Origin: Chromobacterium violaceum ATCC 12472
GTDB taxonomy: Bacteria > Pseudomonadota > Gammaproteobacteria > Burkholderiales > Chromobacteriaceae
DNA length: 64,000 nucleotides
Reading direction: 5' to 3'
NCBI RefSeq assembly: GCF_000007705.1
Contig: NC_005085.1
Location: forward strand, 744,001 to 808,000
Positions 7,672 through 15,823 of the stretch are shown here, one piece after another. A model generated the notes under the pieces. That model made no database searches, had not been told where the DNA came from, and was given only the letters and a program-made list of their open reading frames with translations. How positions within the stretch are numbered: position 1 is the stretch's first letter; each line of letters opens with the position of its first letter. The position numbers and the translations under genes were made by a program.

Positions 7672-8727
7672 TTATTTGCGGTGGCTGTTCAGGCGGTCGA
7701 GCATCGCGCGGATGGCGGACATCTGCGGCGCGTGCTTGGCGTAGTAGTCGGGATTGGCCGGATCCTTGCTGCTGTAGCCCCAGAAGTCCCAGCAGCCTTG
7801 CGGGTTGCGCTTGGGATCGGTGCGGATCTGCGGATACAGCACCACGATGCGGTTGCTGTCGGCGATCTCGTTGTAACCGGTGGTGGCGTAGAAGCGGTTG
7901 CCGATGCGGCGGTCTTCCTGGGTGCAGCCGTGGAAGGCCACGTGCACGCGGCAGCTGTCCTTGGCGCAGGCGGCCGGAATGTAGACATGGCCGGTGTCGG
8001 ACAGCCCTGTATACCCTGTCTTGGAGAACTCGGTCTGGTCGAAATCCTTCAGTTGGCCGGACAGTTTGGCCGCGGGCGGCTTCAACTGCCCGTACAGTTG
8101 GCGCAGGATGTCATGCGACTGGACGAAGCCGCAGTTGTTGAGATTGGGCGCGGCGTTGGCTGGGCATTTCAGGTCTGTGGCGTTGGCGGTGATCAGCGCG
8201 TGGCCGGCGTTGACGTTGTCGATATAGCGGATCTGCGAGTCGGGCACGCCGGCGCTCTGGTAGAAGGCCCGTGTCTGGGCCACCACTTTTGGCAGCACGA
8301 TGCTGTCCGACGCGCCGGTGAAGATGTACAGCCGCTGCCGCTTGATGTTGTCCACCGGGTCTATCAGTTTCTGCTGGGCGAACTTTTGCGCCGCCTGCCA
8401 GGCTGCCGCGCCGGATGGGGCCGCGCCCAACGGGCGCATGCACTGGGTGGTGGCGGTGGTCAGGAAGCGTTCCGGTCCGTTCAGGCCGCCCAAGCCGGCG
8501 CAATAGAACGGCCCGCCGGCGACGATGCCGGCGCCGGCCACGCGGGCCGAGTGGGCGACGCTGAACTGGGCGGCCATGAAGGCGCCGGAGGACAGTCCGG
8601 AGACGGTGTTCTGCTTGGGATCGGCGCCCAGCGCGGGCAGCGGCGGAGCGGCGGCGGCCGCCTGGCCGCAGGCGGCGGCGAGTAGCAGGGCGGCCAGACG
8701 GCGGCGAGAGATGCGGGTGACGCGCAT
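7672..8727 (-). CDS. Secreted poly(3-hydroxybutyrate) depolymerase, copy 2
   Basis: A 351-residue enzyme with a Sec signal peptide (RRR, hydrophobic core, AAAAA around residue 27), a GLSSG nucleophile box at Ser46, GASDS, and HGCTQ in the C-terminal part. It is strikingly similar throughout to copy 1 at 627-1712, including the IRTDPKRNPQGCWDFWGY stretch. An AGGAG box precedes the ATG. It lies inside the leftward reb operon between a small membrane protein gene and the helical partner gene. Hydrolysis of extracellular PHB is the expected activity; a link to R-bodies is not known. Confidence 0.85.
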   Translation of the reverse strand: MRVTRISRRRLAALLLAAACGQAAAAAPPLPALGADPKQNTVSGLSSGAFMAAQFSVAHSARVAGAGIVAGGPFYCAGLGGLNGPERFLTTATTQCMRPLGAAPSGAAAWQAAQKFAQQKLIDPVDNIKRQRLYIFTGASDSIVLPKVVAQTRAFYQSAGVPDSQIRYIDNVNAGHALITANATDLKCPANAAPNLNNCGFVQSHDILRQLYGQLKPPAAKLSGQLKDFDQTEFSKTGYTGLSDTGHVYIPAACAKDSCRVHVAFHGCTQEDRRIGNRFYATTGYNEIADSNRIVVLYPQIRTDPKRNPQGCWDFWGYSSKDPANPDYYAKHAPQMSAIRAMLDRLNSHRK

Positions 8728-8755
8728 TGCGGGTTCTCCTTGCGTGAGTGAAGGT

Positions 8756-9163
8756 TTATTTGTCCATCTTTTGCAGCTCGTTGATGCCGGACCAGCCGAT
8801 GAACAGCAGCCCCAGCTCGGTGGAGCCGAACGAGTACGGCAGGCCGGCCAGAATCCCCATCGCCACGCCCTTGGCCAAGGCCATGCCCAGACTGTCCTTG
8901 TCCACCCAGAGCTGGGTCAGCGCGGCGCTGAGCCCGATGAAGCTGAACAGCAGCAGGCCGGAGAGCAGGAAGAAGCGGGTTTTCTCCTGCAGGGGCATGG
9001 CCTTGGCCATGTCCAGCAGCATCACGTCCCACAGCTTGTCGGCGGCCAGCGTGACGATGGCCGACAGCAGGTGCACCGGGCTCTTGCTCAGTTCCGGGAT
9101 GCTGCCGCGCAGCATGCCGCCGCGCGGCGCGGCGCCGTTGGCGTCTTGGTCGGGTGTGTCCAT
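8756..9163 (-). CDS. Small membrane protein, unknown
   Basis: About 135 residues with two hydrophobic segments, SGLLLFSFIGLSAALTQLW and ALAKGVAMGILAGLPYSFG. I do not recognise a family. The frame is open to a GTG at 9292, but the ATG at 9163 gives a sensible cytoplasmic N-terminus; neither has a strong ribosome site, so the start is uncertain. It is 28 bases upstream of PHB depolymerase copy 2. In an operon that also has a lysozyme, a two-helix protein could be holin-like, but nothing in the sequence proves this. Confidence 0.55.
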   Translation of the reverse strand: MDTPDQDANGAAPRGGMLRGSIPELSKSPVHLLSAIVTLAADKLWDVMLLDMAKAMPLQEKTRFFLLSGLLLFSFIGLSAALTQLWVDKDSLGMALAKGVAMGILAGLPYSFGSTELGLLFIGWSGINELQKMDK

Positions 9164-9375
9164 GAAGTGGGGCGTTTGGGTGGCGTGGGCACTGTCTTGC
9201 TGGGGACGGTGGCGTGGCGTGGTCGTGAAATCAGAAACTGGGTGTTTATGCTGTAATGAAGAGTTTGGGAGGGGGGCTTGAAAACGGCTCACAAAAACGG
9301 ATGCATGTATTGCATGGAATCGCGGTGCGTGCGCTTTCCATCAGAGAAAGCGGAATTTTTTTGACTGGCTTGGCG

Positions 9376-9407
9376 GAACAGACTGGCCTTGTCGGGTCAG
9401 CCTGTTC
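9376..9407. terminator. Strong hairpin after patatin gene
   Basis: Arms of 13 bases (GAACAG...CTGTTC outermost) pair with one mismatch and one G-T wobble around a six-base loop. It lies 13 bases beyond the patatin stop. No T-run follows on the minus strand, so it may be a processing or weak termination site. The remaining gap 9164-9419 shows no gene. Confidence 0.5.
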
Positions 9408-9419
9408 TTGGAGATTTAC

Positions 9420-10853
9420 TTATATTCCGTTTTGATCTGCCCATAGTTTGAGATCTTCCGAGCCGAGTATGGATAATCGGCGCTCTTCTTTTAGAAGCTC
9501 TTCAAATTGATGTTTTATGGTTGTGCAATAGTCTTCAATAGAAGCAGATATTTTAGGGTTGTTAATGTTTTCCTCATTGTACTCTAGCGTTAAGCTAATG
9601 GGATGGATGGGTTGTTTGGCTGCGTAGTATATTTTGTAATTCTCGGCTTTGAATAATTTCCCATTTTTTGATTCGGTGGCGATGCTTTCTGATTGAATGA
9701 TTTTCTTCTTTTTGATTGAGAATGATGAGTTCGACTTGGGGATGATTATTCTATTTCCGAATGATGAGCGGATTGAGATGGCTCGGAGAATGTGTTTGGG
9801 GATGAAGGTCAACGTTTCTCCGATCTCGTCCGTAGAATTGAGCCCAATTGCAAGTGCAATAGTCTCGTCTTTGGAGTTGTTAACTTCCCCAATGTGAAGG
9901 ATGGCCTCGGCAGGAAGATTGCTTAAGCATCCTCCATCGGTGTAGATAATTGAACGGTCGTGGATGTTTGCTGAGATGGAGCAAGGCGAGAATAGCAGTG
10001 GATAGGATCCACTGGCCACTGCTGCGGAAAGCAGGCAGGTTGTTCTGTCTTGGTTGAATGCCGTGGTGCTTCTTAGCTTTGCAGATTCGCTTACTTTTGA
10101 CGAAATGTAATTTAGCGAGCCAAAGTTGCTTTCTAATGATTGGATGTAGTCTTGATTTATCCGGTCGCCAAATAATCGGGTGCATGTTACGGTTAATTCC
10201 TTCCAGCCGTTATTAATGCCCAGTGCGGTAAAGATGGCGAGAAGATATCTGTGTGTTGAGACCAGGTAGCACCCCGATATGTCGAGATCTTTCCATGCGG
10301 AAGCGAGCGCTAGATAGAGCTCTTTTAATTCCAGCTCCCCAAGGTCGCCTGGGATTTCATATGGTAGAAAAAGCCGGCTGTCGTAAGCTTCATAGCTCCA
10401 CTCTTCACCTCGAATGAATGAATTTGTATTGGGCTTTGTGATGTTTTTCTTATTGAACTCAGTATTGACCTTGGTCAGGGCATTCGCAAGCGCGGCACGA
10501 GTAATAATGTTCAGAATGGACGGTATGCTTGATCCGTCAAGTTCGCTTTCGGTGTAATTGTGGCCTAATGCGCCTCCAACTAATATCCTAAACAGGCTTG
10601 CACCTTCAGTCCCCTTCTTGGCAAAGGGTAAGGCTTCCGACATGGATGGGGATAGATATTTCAAGGCGGTCGTAGTGCCGCCCATGCATAAAATGTAGCC
10701 AGTGAGCGCGCCGGCGCTGGAGCCGATGATGTGTTTTATTTTATATAGGTCGATCAGCTTATTGCTTGGGTCGGAAAGTACTTCGATTGCCTGAGGGTAG
10801 ACAATTCCTTTCGATCCTCCTCCCCCAAGAACTAAAGTATTAATTTCGCTCAT
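9420..10853 (-). CDS. Patatin-like phospholipase
   Basis: A 477-residue patatin-fold lipid acyl hydrolase. The oxyanion loop GGGGSKG is at residues 10 to 16, the nucleophile box GSSAG gives Ser46, and the catalytic dyad Asp is in DGG at residues 306 to 308, so the active site is complete. The C-terminal 150 residues are charged and without a recognised domain, and there is no signal peptide. Its DNA is clearly AT-richer than all neighbours, indicating recent horizontal gain. An AGGAGG box precedes the ATG. Patatins often act as injected or released phospholipase toxins (ExoU is an example), so a toxic payload role in the reb operon is plausible but inferred. Confidence 0.88.
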   Translation of the reverse strand: MSEINTLVLGGGGSKGIVYPQAIEVLSDPSNKLIDLYKIKHIIGSSAGALTGYILCMGGTTTALKYLSPSMSEALPFAKKGTEGASLFRILVGGALGHNYTESELDGSSIPSILNIITRAALANALTKVNTEFNKKNITKPNTNSFIRGEEWSYEAYDSRLFLPYEIPGDLGELELKELYLALASAWKDLDISGCYLVSTHRYLLAIFTALGINNGWKELTVTCTRLFGDRINQDYIQSLESNFGSLNYISSKVSESAKLRSTTAFNQDRTTCLLSAAVASGSYPLLFSPCSISANIHDRSIIYTDGGCLSNLPAEAILHIGEVNNSKDETIALAIGLNSTDEIGETLTFIPKHILRAISIRSSFGNRIIIPKSNSSFSIKKKKIIQSESIATESKNGKLFKAENYKIYYAAKQPIHPISLTLEYNEENINNPKISASIEDYCTTIKHQFEELLKEERRLSILGSEDLKLWADQNGI

Positions 10854-10927
10854 GATGTCCTCCTGGTTTTGATGGCCTGTTCATCCGATAGGCCTTGGTG
10901 GTGAATGCGAAGAGTCTCAATGGGAGA

Positions 10928-11542
10928 TCAGTGATGCTGCTGGTTGAGTAAGGCTTGGTACTTGGTCAAACTTTGATCAATCTTGTCCAAGGCGAAATGC
11001 GCGGCCTCGCCCTCCATCGCGCCGGCCGCCGCCGCCACCGCCGCCGCGGTGCCGACCAATAGGTCGGTGATCAGCACCCCCAGCGCGTCCTCGGCAGCGC
11101 CCTTCAGATCTTGCTTGGCGAATTTCTCGGTCATGTCCTTCAGCAGCACGCTCTTGCTGGCCAGCGCCAGCTTGCTCGCGCTGTCGAAGTAGTTGGCGCC
11201 GGCCTGCGCCACCAGGCCGCCGGCCTGGCTGATCATCATGTTGGGCGCGACGGCGATCTGGCTGCCGGCGTAGGCGGCGGTTTCGCTGTTGCTGAGCTGC
11301 ACCGCCTGCACGATCTGGCTGTTGAGCGCGCTGGTGTCCGGGTTGCCGTCCGGCGCGGTTTTCAGCTGGCTGGTGAAGCTGTTCAGCGGGCTGGACGACG
11401 GCGGCGCGGGCGGCGGTCCGGGGGGCTGGGCCGGGCCGTTCTTTGCGGCGGATGCCGCCGGCGGGTCCGACTTGGCCTGGGCGCCGTCCTGGCCGGCGGC
11501 CGGTTTGTCGCCGAACAGGTTTTTGAAGTTGGGGAAGGGCAT
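10928..11542 (-). CDS. RebB-like protein with proline-rich N-terminal extension
   Basis: A 204-residue protein. Residues 1 to about 70 are low-complexity, with Lys/Ala/Pro and a run PPGPPPAPP around residue 45. From about residue 72 the sequence LNSQIVQAVQLSNSETAAYAGS follows the RebB pattern (LN/VNDQI.DAVTQ.NVK...AEAP), and the next segment continues in register (SQAGGLVAQAG, then SKLALASKS). The C-terminus adds an Ala-rich helix. It is therefore probably a divergent RebB relative with a tail able to bind or decorate R-bodies. A GGAGAG box precedes the ATG. It lies between the rebB copy at 11571 and the patatin gene. Confidence 0.65.
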   Translation of the reverse strand: MPFPNFKNLFGDKPAAGQDGAQAKSDPPAASAAKNGPAQPPGPPPAPPSSSPLNSFTSQLKTAPDGNPDTSALNSQIVQAVQLSNSETAAYAGSQIAVAPNMMISQAGGLVAQAGANYFDSASKLALASKSVLLKDMTEKFAKQDLKGAAEDALGVLITDLLVGTAAAVAAAAGAMEGEAAHFALDKIDQSLTKYQALLNQQHH

Positions 11543-11570
11543 GATCTAGCTCTCCGTGGAGGATGGCGGC

Positions 11571-11810
11571 TCAGCTGCTTTTCTCGCCGATGGACAGGAT
11601 CATCGACACCGCTTTGGAAATCACCGCGCTGGAGATCTGGTTCAGCGCCTGCTGGCTGTGGACCGAGTTCTGCAGCGCCAGGCCGGCGGAGTGGCTGGCC
11701 AGCTGGTACAGCGAGGCCATCGCCTGGGCCGGCGCTTCCGCCACGACCTTGACGTTGGTTTGGGTGACGGCGTCGGTGATCTGTCCGTTGACTGCGGTGT
11801 TGTCTGCCAT
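11571..11810 (-). CDS. rebB: RebB-family R-body protein (copy 5, short)
   Basis: A 79-residue RebB-family protein, MADNTAVNGQITDAVTQTN, then KVVAEAPAQAMASLYQLASHSAG. It diverges from and is shorter than the four tandem copies at 4337-5720 after QNSVHSQQALNQ, lacking the last 30 residues. An AGGAG box precedes the ATG. In other reb loci, non-identical RebB proteins co-operate in assembly; this may be a nucleating or capping subunit, which is inference. Confidence 0.85.
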   Translation of the reverse strand: MADNTAVNGQITDAVTQTNVKVVAEAPAQAMASLYQLASHSAGLALQNSVHSQQALNQISSAVISKAVSMILSIGEKSS

Positions 11811-11915
11811 GATGTCTCCTGGATCGCGAATGGGGGGAAGAGGGCGCTGGCGAGCGCTTGCCCTATGGACGCGGCGGCGGCCGGCGCGTGAACGGGGCCG
11901 ATGGGTTTTCGCGGC

Positions 11916-12719
11916 TCAGCCGTCCAGGCTGTCGGCGCGGATGGCGCGCAGCGTTTTGCGGTACGGTTCCGGCGACACGCTGATGTCGCCGTAGAACGGG
12001 GTGTCGTAGATCAGGATGATGGCGAGCACGATGGAGATGGAGGCGGCCATCGCGCAGGTGAGGAAGAAGTGCACGGCCTTGCTGGGCACGTGCATCAGCC
12101 AGGCGAAGAAGATCAGCAGCACCTCGCCGATCAGGCTGACCCACCAGATGTCCAGGGGGATGGTCATCGCCTGGTCGGACAGCCGCGCATGCCGGCTGGC
12201 GTACAGGCCGTTGAGCTGGTTCTGCGCCAGGCTCAGGTATTCCGCCTCGCGCCGGTCTGCAGGGTGGACGGCGGCCAGCGCCCGGCTGAGCCGGCCCAGT
12301 TCGGGCGAGCCGGCCGGCACCTCTTCCCCCTTTTGCTGCAGCGGCCATTCCCGGCTGACGACGGCGTCCAGATAGGCCAGCAGATTGTCCTTCACCGGCT
12401 GGCGCGCCGAGGGCAGGCCCTGGGCGCTCATCCGGTAGAGCGAGCCGGCCAGCTCGGCCTCGCGCTCGACGATGTCGGAGGAGGCGTCGAAGTGGTTGAT
12501 CGCCCGCACCAGCAGCGCGGCGATGATCAGGCCGTAGAAGATGCCGACCACGGCGATGATGACGCCCACTTCGTCGCTCTGCTTCTGGGTGACGTGGTCA
12601 GGCGCCAGCTTGCGCAGCAGCAGGTGGACCAGCGCGGCGCAGGCGCAGCCGGACGCGGCCCACAAGGCGATTTGCGCCGACGAGGGCAGGGAGATGAAAT
12701 GGAGCAGCATGGTGTTCAT
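11916..12719 (-). CDS. Bestrophin-like (DUF4239) membrane protein
   Basis: A 267-residue protein with four predicted membrane helices, two near the N-terminus (one is GVIIAVVGIFYGLIIAALLV) and two near the C-terminus, with a soluble middle domain. The pattern DEVGVIIAVVGIFYG followed by EREAELAGSLYRMS matches the DUF4239 bestrophin-like family. The ATG at 12719 is preferred, with an AAGG box upstream, over a start 12 codons earlier. A channel-like role is suggested by the family name only. In this operon it might alter membrane potential or help lysozyme escape, but that is speculative. Confidence 0.75.
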   Translation of the reverse strand: MNTMLLHFISLPSSAQIALWAASGCACAALVHLLLRKLAPDHVTQKQSDEVGVIIAVVGIFYGLIIAALLVRAINHFDASSDIVEREAELAGSLYRMSAQGLPSARQPVKDNLLAYLDAVVSREWPLQQKGEEVPAGSPELGRLSRALAAVHPADRREAEYLSLAQNQLNGLYASRHARLSDQAMTIPLDIWWVSLIGEVLLIFFAWLMHVPSKAVHFFLTCAMAASISIVLAIILIYDTPFYGDISVSPEPYRKTLRAIRADSLDG

Positions 12720-12777
12720 CCTGTGGCGGCCTTGAGGAGACGCGCGGCGACGCATGGGCGGGCGCCGCGCGGCGGGA

Positions 12778-13452
12778 TCAACTGTTGGCGCCAGCCGGGG
12801 GCGGGACGGCGGGCGCGTCGGGCGGCGCCAGCGCCATGTCCATGTTCTTGCCGAAGGCCTGCAACAGCAGCTTCAGGCCTTCCGGCACCGGCTGCTGCTC
12901 GGCCTTCACCTCCACGTGGTAGCGCGCGTCGTTGCTTTTGCTGGCGCCCTGCTTGTCGCCGCGGGAGTGGGAGGCGTCGTAGGACACCGAGCCCTTGAGC
13001 TCGACGCCGAAGGCGCCCCAGCCGGCGCGGGCGTCCCAGGCGGCGCCGGCGTCCAGCTTGGACGCGGATTGCTCCGCGGTTTCCCGGGAGCAGCTGGACT
13101 TCACCTCCATGTCGAAGGCGATGTCCACCGAGCGGATGGCCAGCGACGGAATGTGCATCAGGGTGAGCACCGGCAGCTTGAGCGTCAGCGCCGACGCGGC
13201 CTGGCCGGCGGGGCCGGGGCGGCTGGACGCCAGCTCGATGGCGGCGGTCAGCGGCTTGTAGCCGGTCAGCTTGCCGTTGCGGTCGACCAGGCGGATGAAG
13301 CCGGTTTCCAGGATGGCCTGGGTCTGCGTCATCGCCAGGCTTTGCTGCGCCTGGGCGGCCGCCTGCAGCGGCCCGCCGATCAGCGATTGCATCGGCAGGC
13401 CGGAAAACTGCTGGGCCATGCTTAACAGATTGTTGTCCGAGGTCTCGGCCAT
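12778..13452 (-). CDS. DUF2589 domain protein A
   Basis: A 224-residue protein. The N-terminal GGPLQAAAQAQQSLAMTQTQ with a following VDRNGKLTGYK, and the central LTLKLPVLTLMHIPSLAIRS, follow the DUF2589 pattern (a G.PL.A...AQ..AA....I helix, then P.L...PIP.L.I). The C-terminus is disordered and Pro/Ala-rich. DUF2589 has no established function. It is one of two adjacent members of the family in this operon. An AAGGA box precedes the ATG. Confidence 0.75.
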   Translation of the reverse strand: MAETSDNNLLSMAQQFSGLPMQSLIGGPLQAAAQAQQSLAMTQTQAILETGFIRLVDRNGKLTGYKPLTAAIELASSRPGPAGQAASALTLKLPVLTLMHIPSLAIRSVDIAFDMEVKSSCSRETAEQSASKLDAGAAWDARAGWGAFGVELKGSVSYDASHSRGDKQGASKSNDARYHVEVKAEQQPVPEGLKLLLQAFGKNMDMALAPPDAPAVPPPAGANS

Positions 13453-13492
13453 GGTGTTTCCTTTCTTGGCAACAGAGGTGAGGAGGCGGCGT

Positions 13493-13999
13493 TCAGGCGG
13501 GCAACTGCGCGTTCAGCAGCTTTTCGTAGGCGGCCACCACGCGCAGGTAGCCGGCGGGCGGCTCCAGGCCCTGGATGACGATCTTGATCTCCGCGGTCTG
13601 CTCATCCTGCTGGCGCATGGAGACCAACACCTCGGCGGCGGTCGCATCGTCCGCGTCCGGCTCGCCATCGGCGGTTTCGGCCAACGACAGGTTGAGCGTG
13701 GTCAGCACCTCCACTTTCTCGATGGCGAAGCTTTTCAGCGGCAGCAGCGTGATCAGCGGCACCTGGACCTGGTGGTGCTCCATCGCGACCACGCCGTTGC
13801 GGCTCACCTCGCGCGGCACGTTCATGCCCACCATGCGCGCGGTCCAGGCGCCCTCGGGGAAGTTTTGCGCCGGATCCTGCTCCTGGTCGGGAATGAAGAA
13901 CTGCTGCAGTTCCTCTATGTGCTGATGGCAGACGCAGCGTTGCGCCTCGATCACCGCTCTTTTCAGTCCGCCGATCAGATTGCCCAGTTTGGCGGTCAT
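13493..13999 (-). CDS. DUF2589 domain protein B
   Basis: A 168-residue protein with the DUF2589 layout: LGNLIGGLKRAVIEAQRC at the N-terminus and VPLITLLPLKSFAIEKVEV in the centre, which aligns with the same stretch of the neighbouring family member. Its ATG overlaps the stop of the 69-residue gene upstream (ATGA), so it is translationally coupled to it. Function unknown; the pair may form a hetero-oligomer, inferred from their adjacency. Confidence 0.75.
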   Translation of the reverse strand: MTAKLGNLIGGLKRAVIEAQRCVCHQHIEELQQFFIPDQEQDPAQNFPEGAWTARMVGMNVPREVSRNGVVAMEHHQVQVPLITLLPLKSFAIEKVEVLTTLNLSLAETADGEPDADDATAAEVLVSMRQQDEQTAEIKIVIQGLEPPAGYLRVVAAYEKLLNAQLPA

Positions 14000-14205
14000 G
14001 TCAGGCGCTCCTTGACGGGTGAGGACAGTGCTAGCCGCGGCAGGCGTTCCAGCCTGTCCAGCCGGCTCCGGCGCTTATCGGCCGCGAAGGGGGCGGCGGC
14101 CGGCAGGCCTTTCCGCGCGGGTGGCGTCGCTGCCTGCGGCCGGGATAGCCGGAGGCGCAGCCAGCGGGCCAGCCGGAGCGGAATCATGTGCGGAAAGGGT
14201 TTCAT
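13996..14205 (-). CDS. Arg-rich 69-aa protein coupled to sigma factor gene
   Basis: A 69-residue, strongly basic peptide (MKPFPHMIPLRLARWLRLRL at the start). Its ATG overlaps the stop of the sigma gene and its own stop overlaps the start of the DUF2589 gene, each as ATGA. This double overlap fills the gap between two real genes exactly and argues for a translated gene. Its place after an ECF-like sigma gene would suit a modulator of sigma activity, but there is no recognisable anti-sigma domain. Confidence 0.55.
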   Translation of the reverse strand: MKPFPHMIPLRLARWLRLRLSRPQAATPPARKGLPAAAPFAADKRRSRLDRLERLPRLALSSPVKERLT

Positions 14206-14828
14206 GCGGCTTTGTCCTTGTCGTCGGCGGAGGCGGTGTGGTGTCGGGCGTTGGCGGCGGAAAGCCGCCCGCGCTGCTGCTGACACGGACGGCGGTTGTC
14301 GGGGGGCGTGAAATCGGGGTCCAGCTGCCTGCGCAACGCCTTGCGCAGCAGCTCCACCCGCTTGCGGGCCAGCGCCTCGTTGATGCCGAGCCGCGCGGCG
14401 ATCTGGGCGTAAGAAAGGTCCTGTTCGAACTTCAGCTGGAACAGCCGCTGCTGGTCCGGCTTCAAGGCGGCGAACGCGCATTCCAGTTCGGCCAGCTGCT
14501 GCCGCGATGACAACTGCTGTTCCGGCGTGGGGCCCAGGCCGGCGCAGGCCTGGGCCTGGTCGCCGCTCGGGTCTGAATCGGGATCGATGACCTTGATTTC
14601 CCGGCCCTGGCGGCGCTTCAGGTCCAGGAAGGCGTGGTTGAGCGCCAGGAACATGAAGCCGGCCAGGTTCTGCACCCGGCCGGGGGAATGCTGCAGGTAG
14701 AGATGCACCTTGAAGGCGGTATCGGACAACAACTCGTCGGCGCGGTGGACGTCGCCCTTGCACAGGTGGCGGGCGCGGCGTTGCAGTTTGGCGTGTATTT
14801 CCCGCCAGACCATGGAGAAGCTTTGCAT
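14202..14828 (-). CDS. RNA polymerase sigma-70 family (ECF-like) factor
   Basis: A protein of about 208 residues. The first 90 residues match sigma region 2 (DELLSDTAFKVHLYLQ, then LAGFMFLALNHAFLDLKRR). Residues of about 110 to 170 match region 4 (DQQRLFQLKFEQDLSYAQIAARLGINEALARKR, a typical promoter -35 helix-turn-helix). The C-terminal 40 residues are disordered. The ATG at 14828 has an AAAGG box nine bases upstream; an ATG three codons earlier is too close to that box. As first gene of the operon it probably drives reb expression autogenously. Sigma genes are known neighbours of reb genes in other bacteria such as Pseudomonas aeruginosa. Confidence 0.85.
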   Translation of the reverse strand: MQSFSMVWREIHAKLQRRARHLCKGDVHRADELLSDTAFKVHLYLQHSPGRVQNLAGFMFLALNHAFLDLKRRQGREIKVIDPDSDPSGDQAQACAGLGPTPEQQLSSRQQLAELECAFAALKPDQQRLFQLKFEQDLSYAQIAARLGINEALARKRVELLRKALRRQLDPDFTPPDNRRPCQQQRGRLSAANARHHTASADDKDKAA

Positions 14829-14939
14829 GGTGGCCATCCTTTATGACAGTTGGGATTGCAGGATGGGGTAACACGCAAGGCGGCACTGTTTCTTTGGTGA
14901 CAAATGAATGTTTTGTCTGTTAAAGATATGCTTTTGGAT

Positions 14940-15671
14940 TCATTGCCGGGATTGCCTCGCGATGCGCGATAGCCGGCCGGGATCAAGAATCTGCAGCGTC
15001 TGGCGGGAGAGCTGGATCAGGCCGTCGCGCTGCCATTGCTGCAGCTGGGCGTTCAGCCGCGGCCGGCTGGCGTTGAGCATGGCGGCCAGCGTGCCTTGGT
15101 TGGCCGGCATCGGCAGCGTCACGCCGCCGGGGCCATGGCGGCCGTTCTGTTCCATCTCCGCCAGCAGGTGGCGGGCCAGCCTGGCCTCCAGCCGGTACAG
15201 GCATACGGTTTCGACGAAGCTGCTGATGCGCTGCAGCCGCGCGCACAGCTGCTGCTGCACCCGGTTCATCAGCGGTGGACAGTCCTGCAGCGGCGCGAAG
15301 TGCTGTTGATGCAGCAGCAGCAACTGGCTGTTGCGGCCGAGCAGCGCGTTGCTGCTGCGGCGGCCGGGCTGCAGCAAGGCGCTTTCGCCGACCATTTCGC
15401 CGGGCTGGGTGCAGTCCATGATCACTTCATGTCCGTCCGGCTCCTGCAACGAGTGGTAGACGCCGCCGCGCAGCACCAGGCCGACGAAGTTTTCAGGGTC
15501 GCCGCGCAGGAACAGCAGCTTGCGCTGCCTGCCGTCCACGGGGGTGGCGTGCCGCGCCAGGTGGCGGATCAGCGACTCGGGCGCGTCCCGCAGCAGCGGC
15601 AGGGCGGCGAGGTCGGTTTGGGAGCGGGAGGAAAGCAGACTGCAGACAGGGCGATGGATAGGGAGGTGCAT
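14940..15671 (-). CDS. Crp/Fnr-family transcriptional regulator
   Basis: A 243-residue regulator. Residues 30 to 140 form a cyclic-nucleotide-binding-like beta-roll (FLRGDPENFVGLVLRGGVYH, then GEMVGESALLQPGRRSSNAL). The C-terminal 70 residues hold a Crp-type helix-turn-helix (NQGTLAAMLNASRPRLNAQL). No N-terminal Cys cluster is seen, so it is not an FNR-type iron-sulfur sensor. The ATG at 15671 is chosen from its GGAAA box and domain start. It is 111 bases upstream of the sigma gene on the same strand and may control it; Crp/Fnr-like regulators are often found near reb loci. Confidence 0.85.
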   Translation of the reverse strand: MHLPIHRPVCSLLSSRSQTDLAALPLLRDAPESLIRHLARHATPVDGRQRKLLFLRGDPENFVGLVLRGGVYHSLQEPDGHEVIMDCTQPGEMVGESALLQPGRRSSNALLGRNSQLLLLHQQHFAPLQDCPPLMNRVQQQLCARLQRISSFVETVCLYRLEARLARHLLAEMEQNGRHGPGGVTLPMPANQGTLAAMLNASRPRLNAQLQQWQRDGLIQLSRQTLQILDPGRLSRIARQSRQ

Positions 15672-15823
15672 CGTTTTTCCGCAAGCAGGTTGAATGATGG
15701 CGCGGACGCGCCCGCCTGTGGAAAACGGCTGCGGGGTGGGCTTGTGAATCAGGGAAAGTCGCGGCGGAATCGGCGCGCGGAAAGTTGACAGCCGGCAAGC
15801 AAGCCTATACCATGCGCCGCTCT

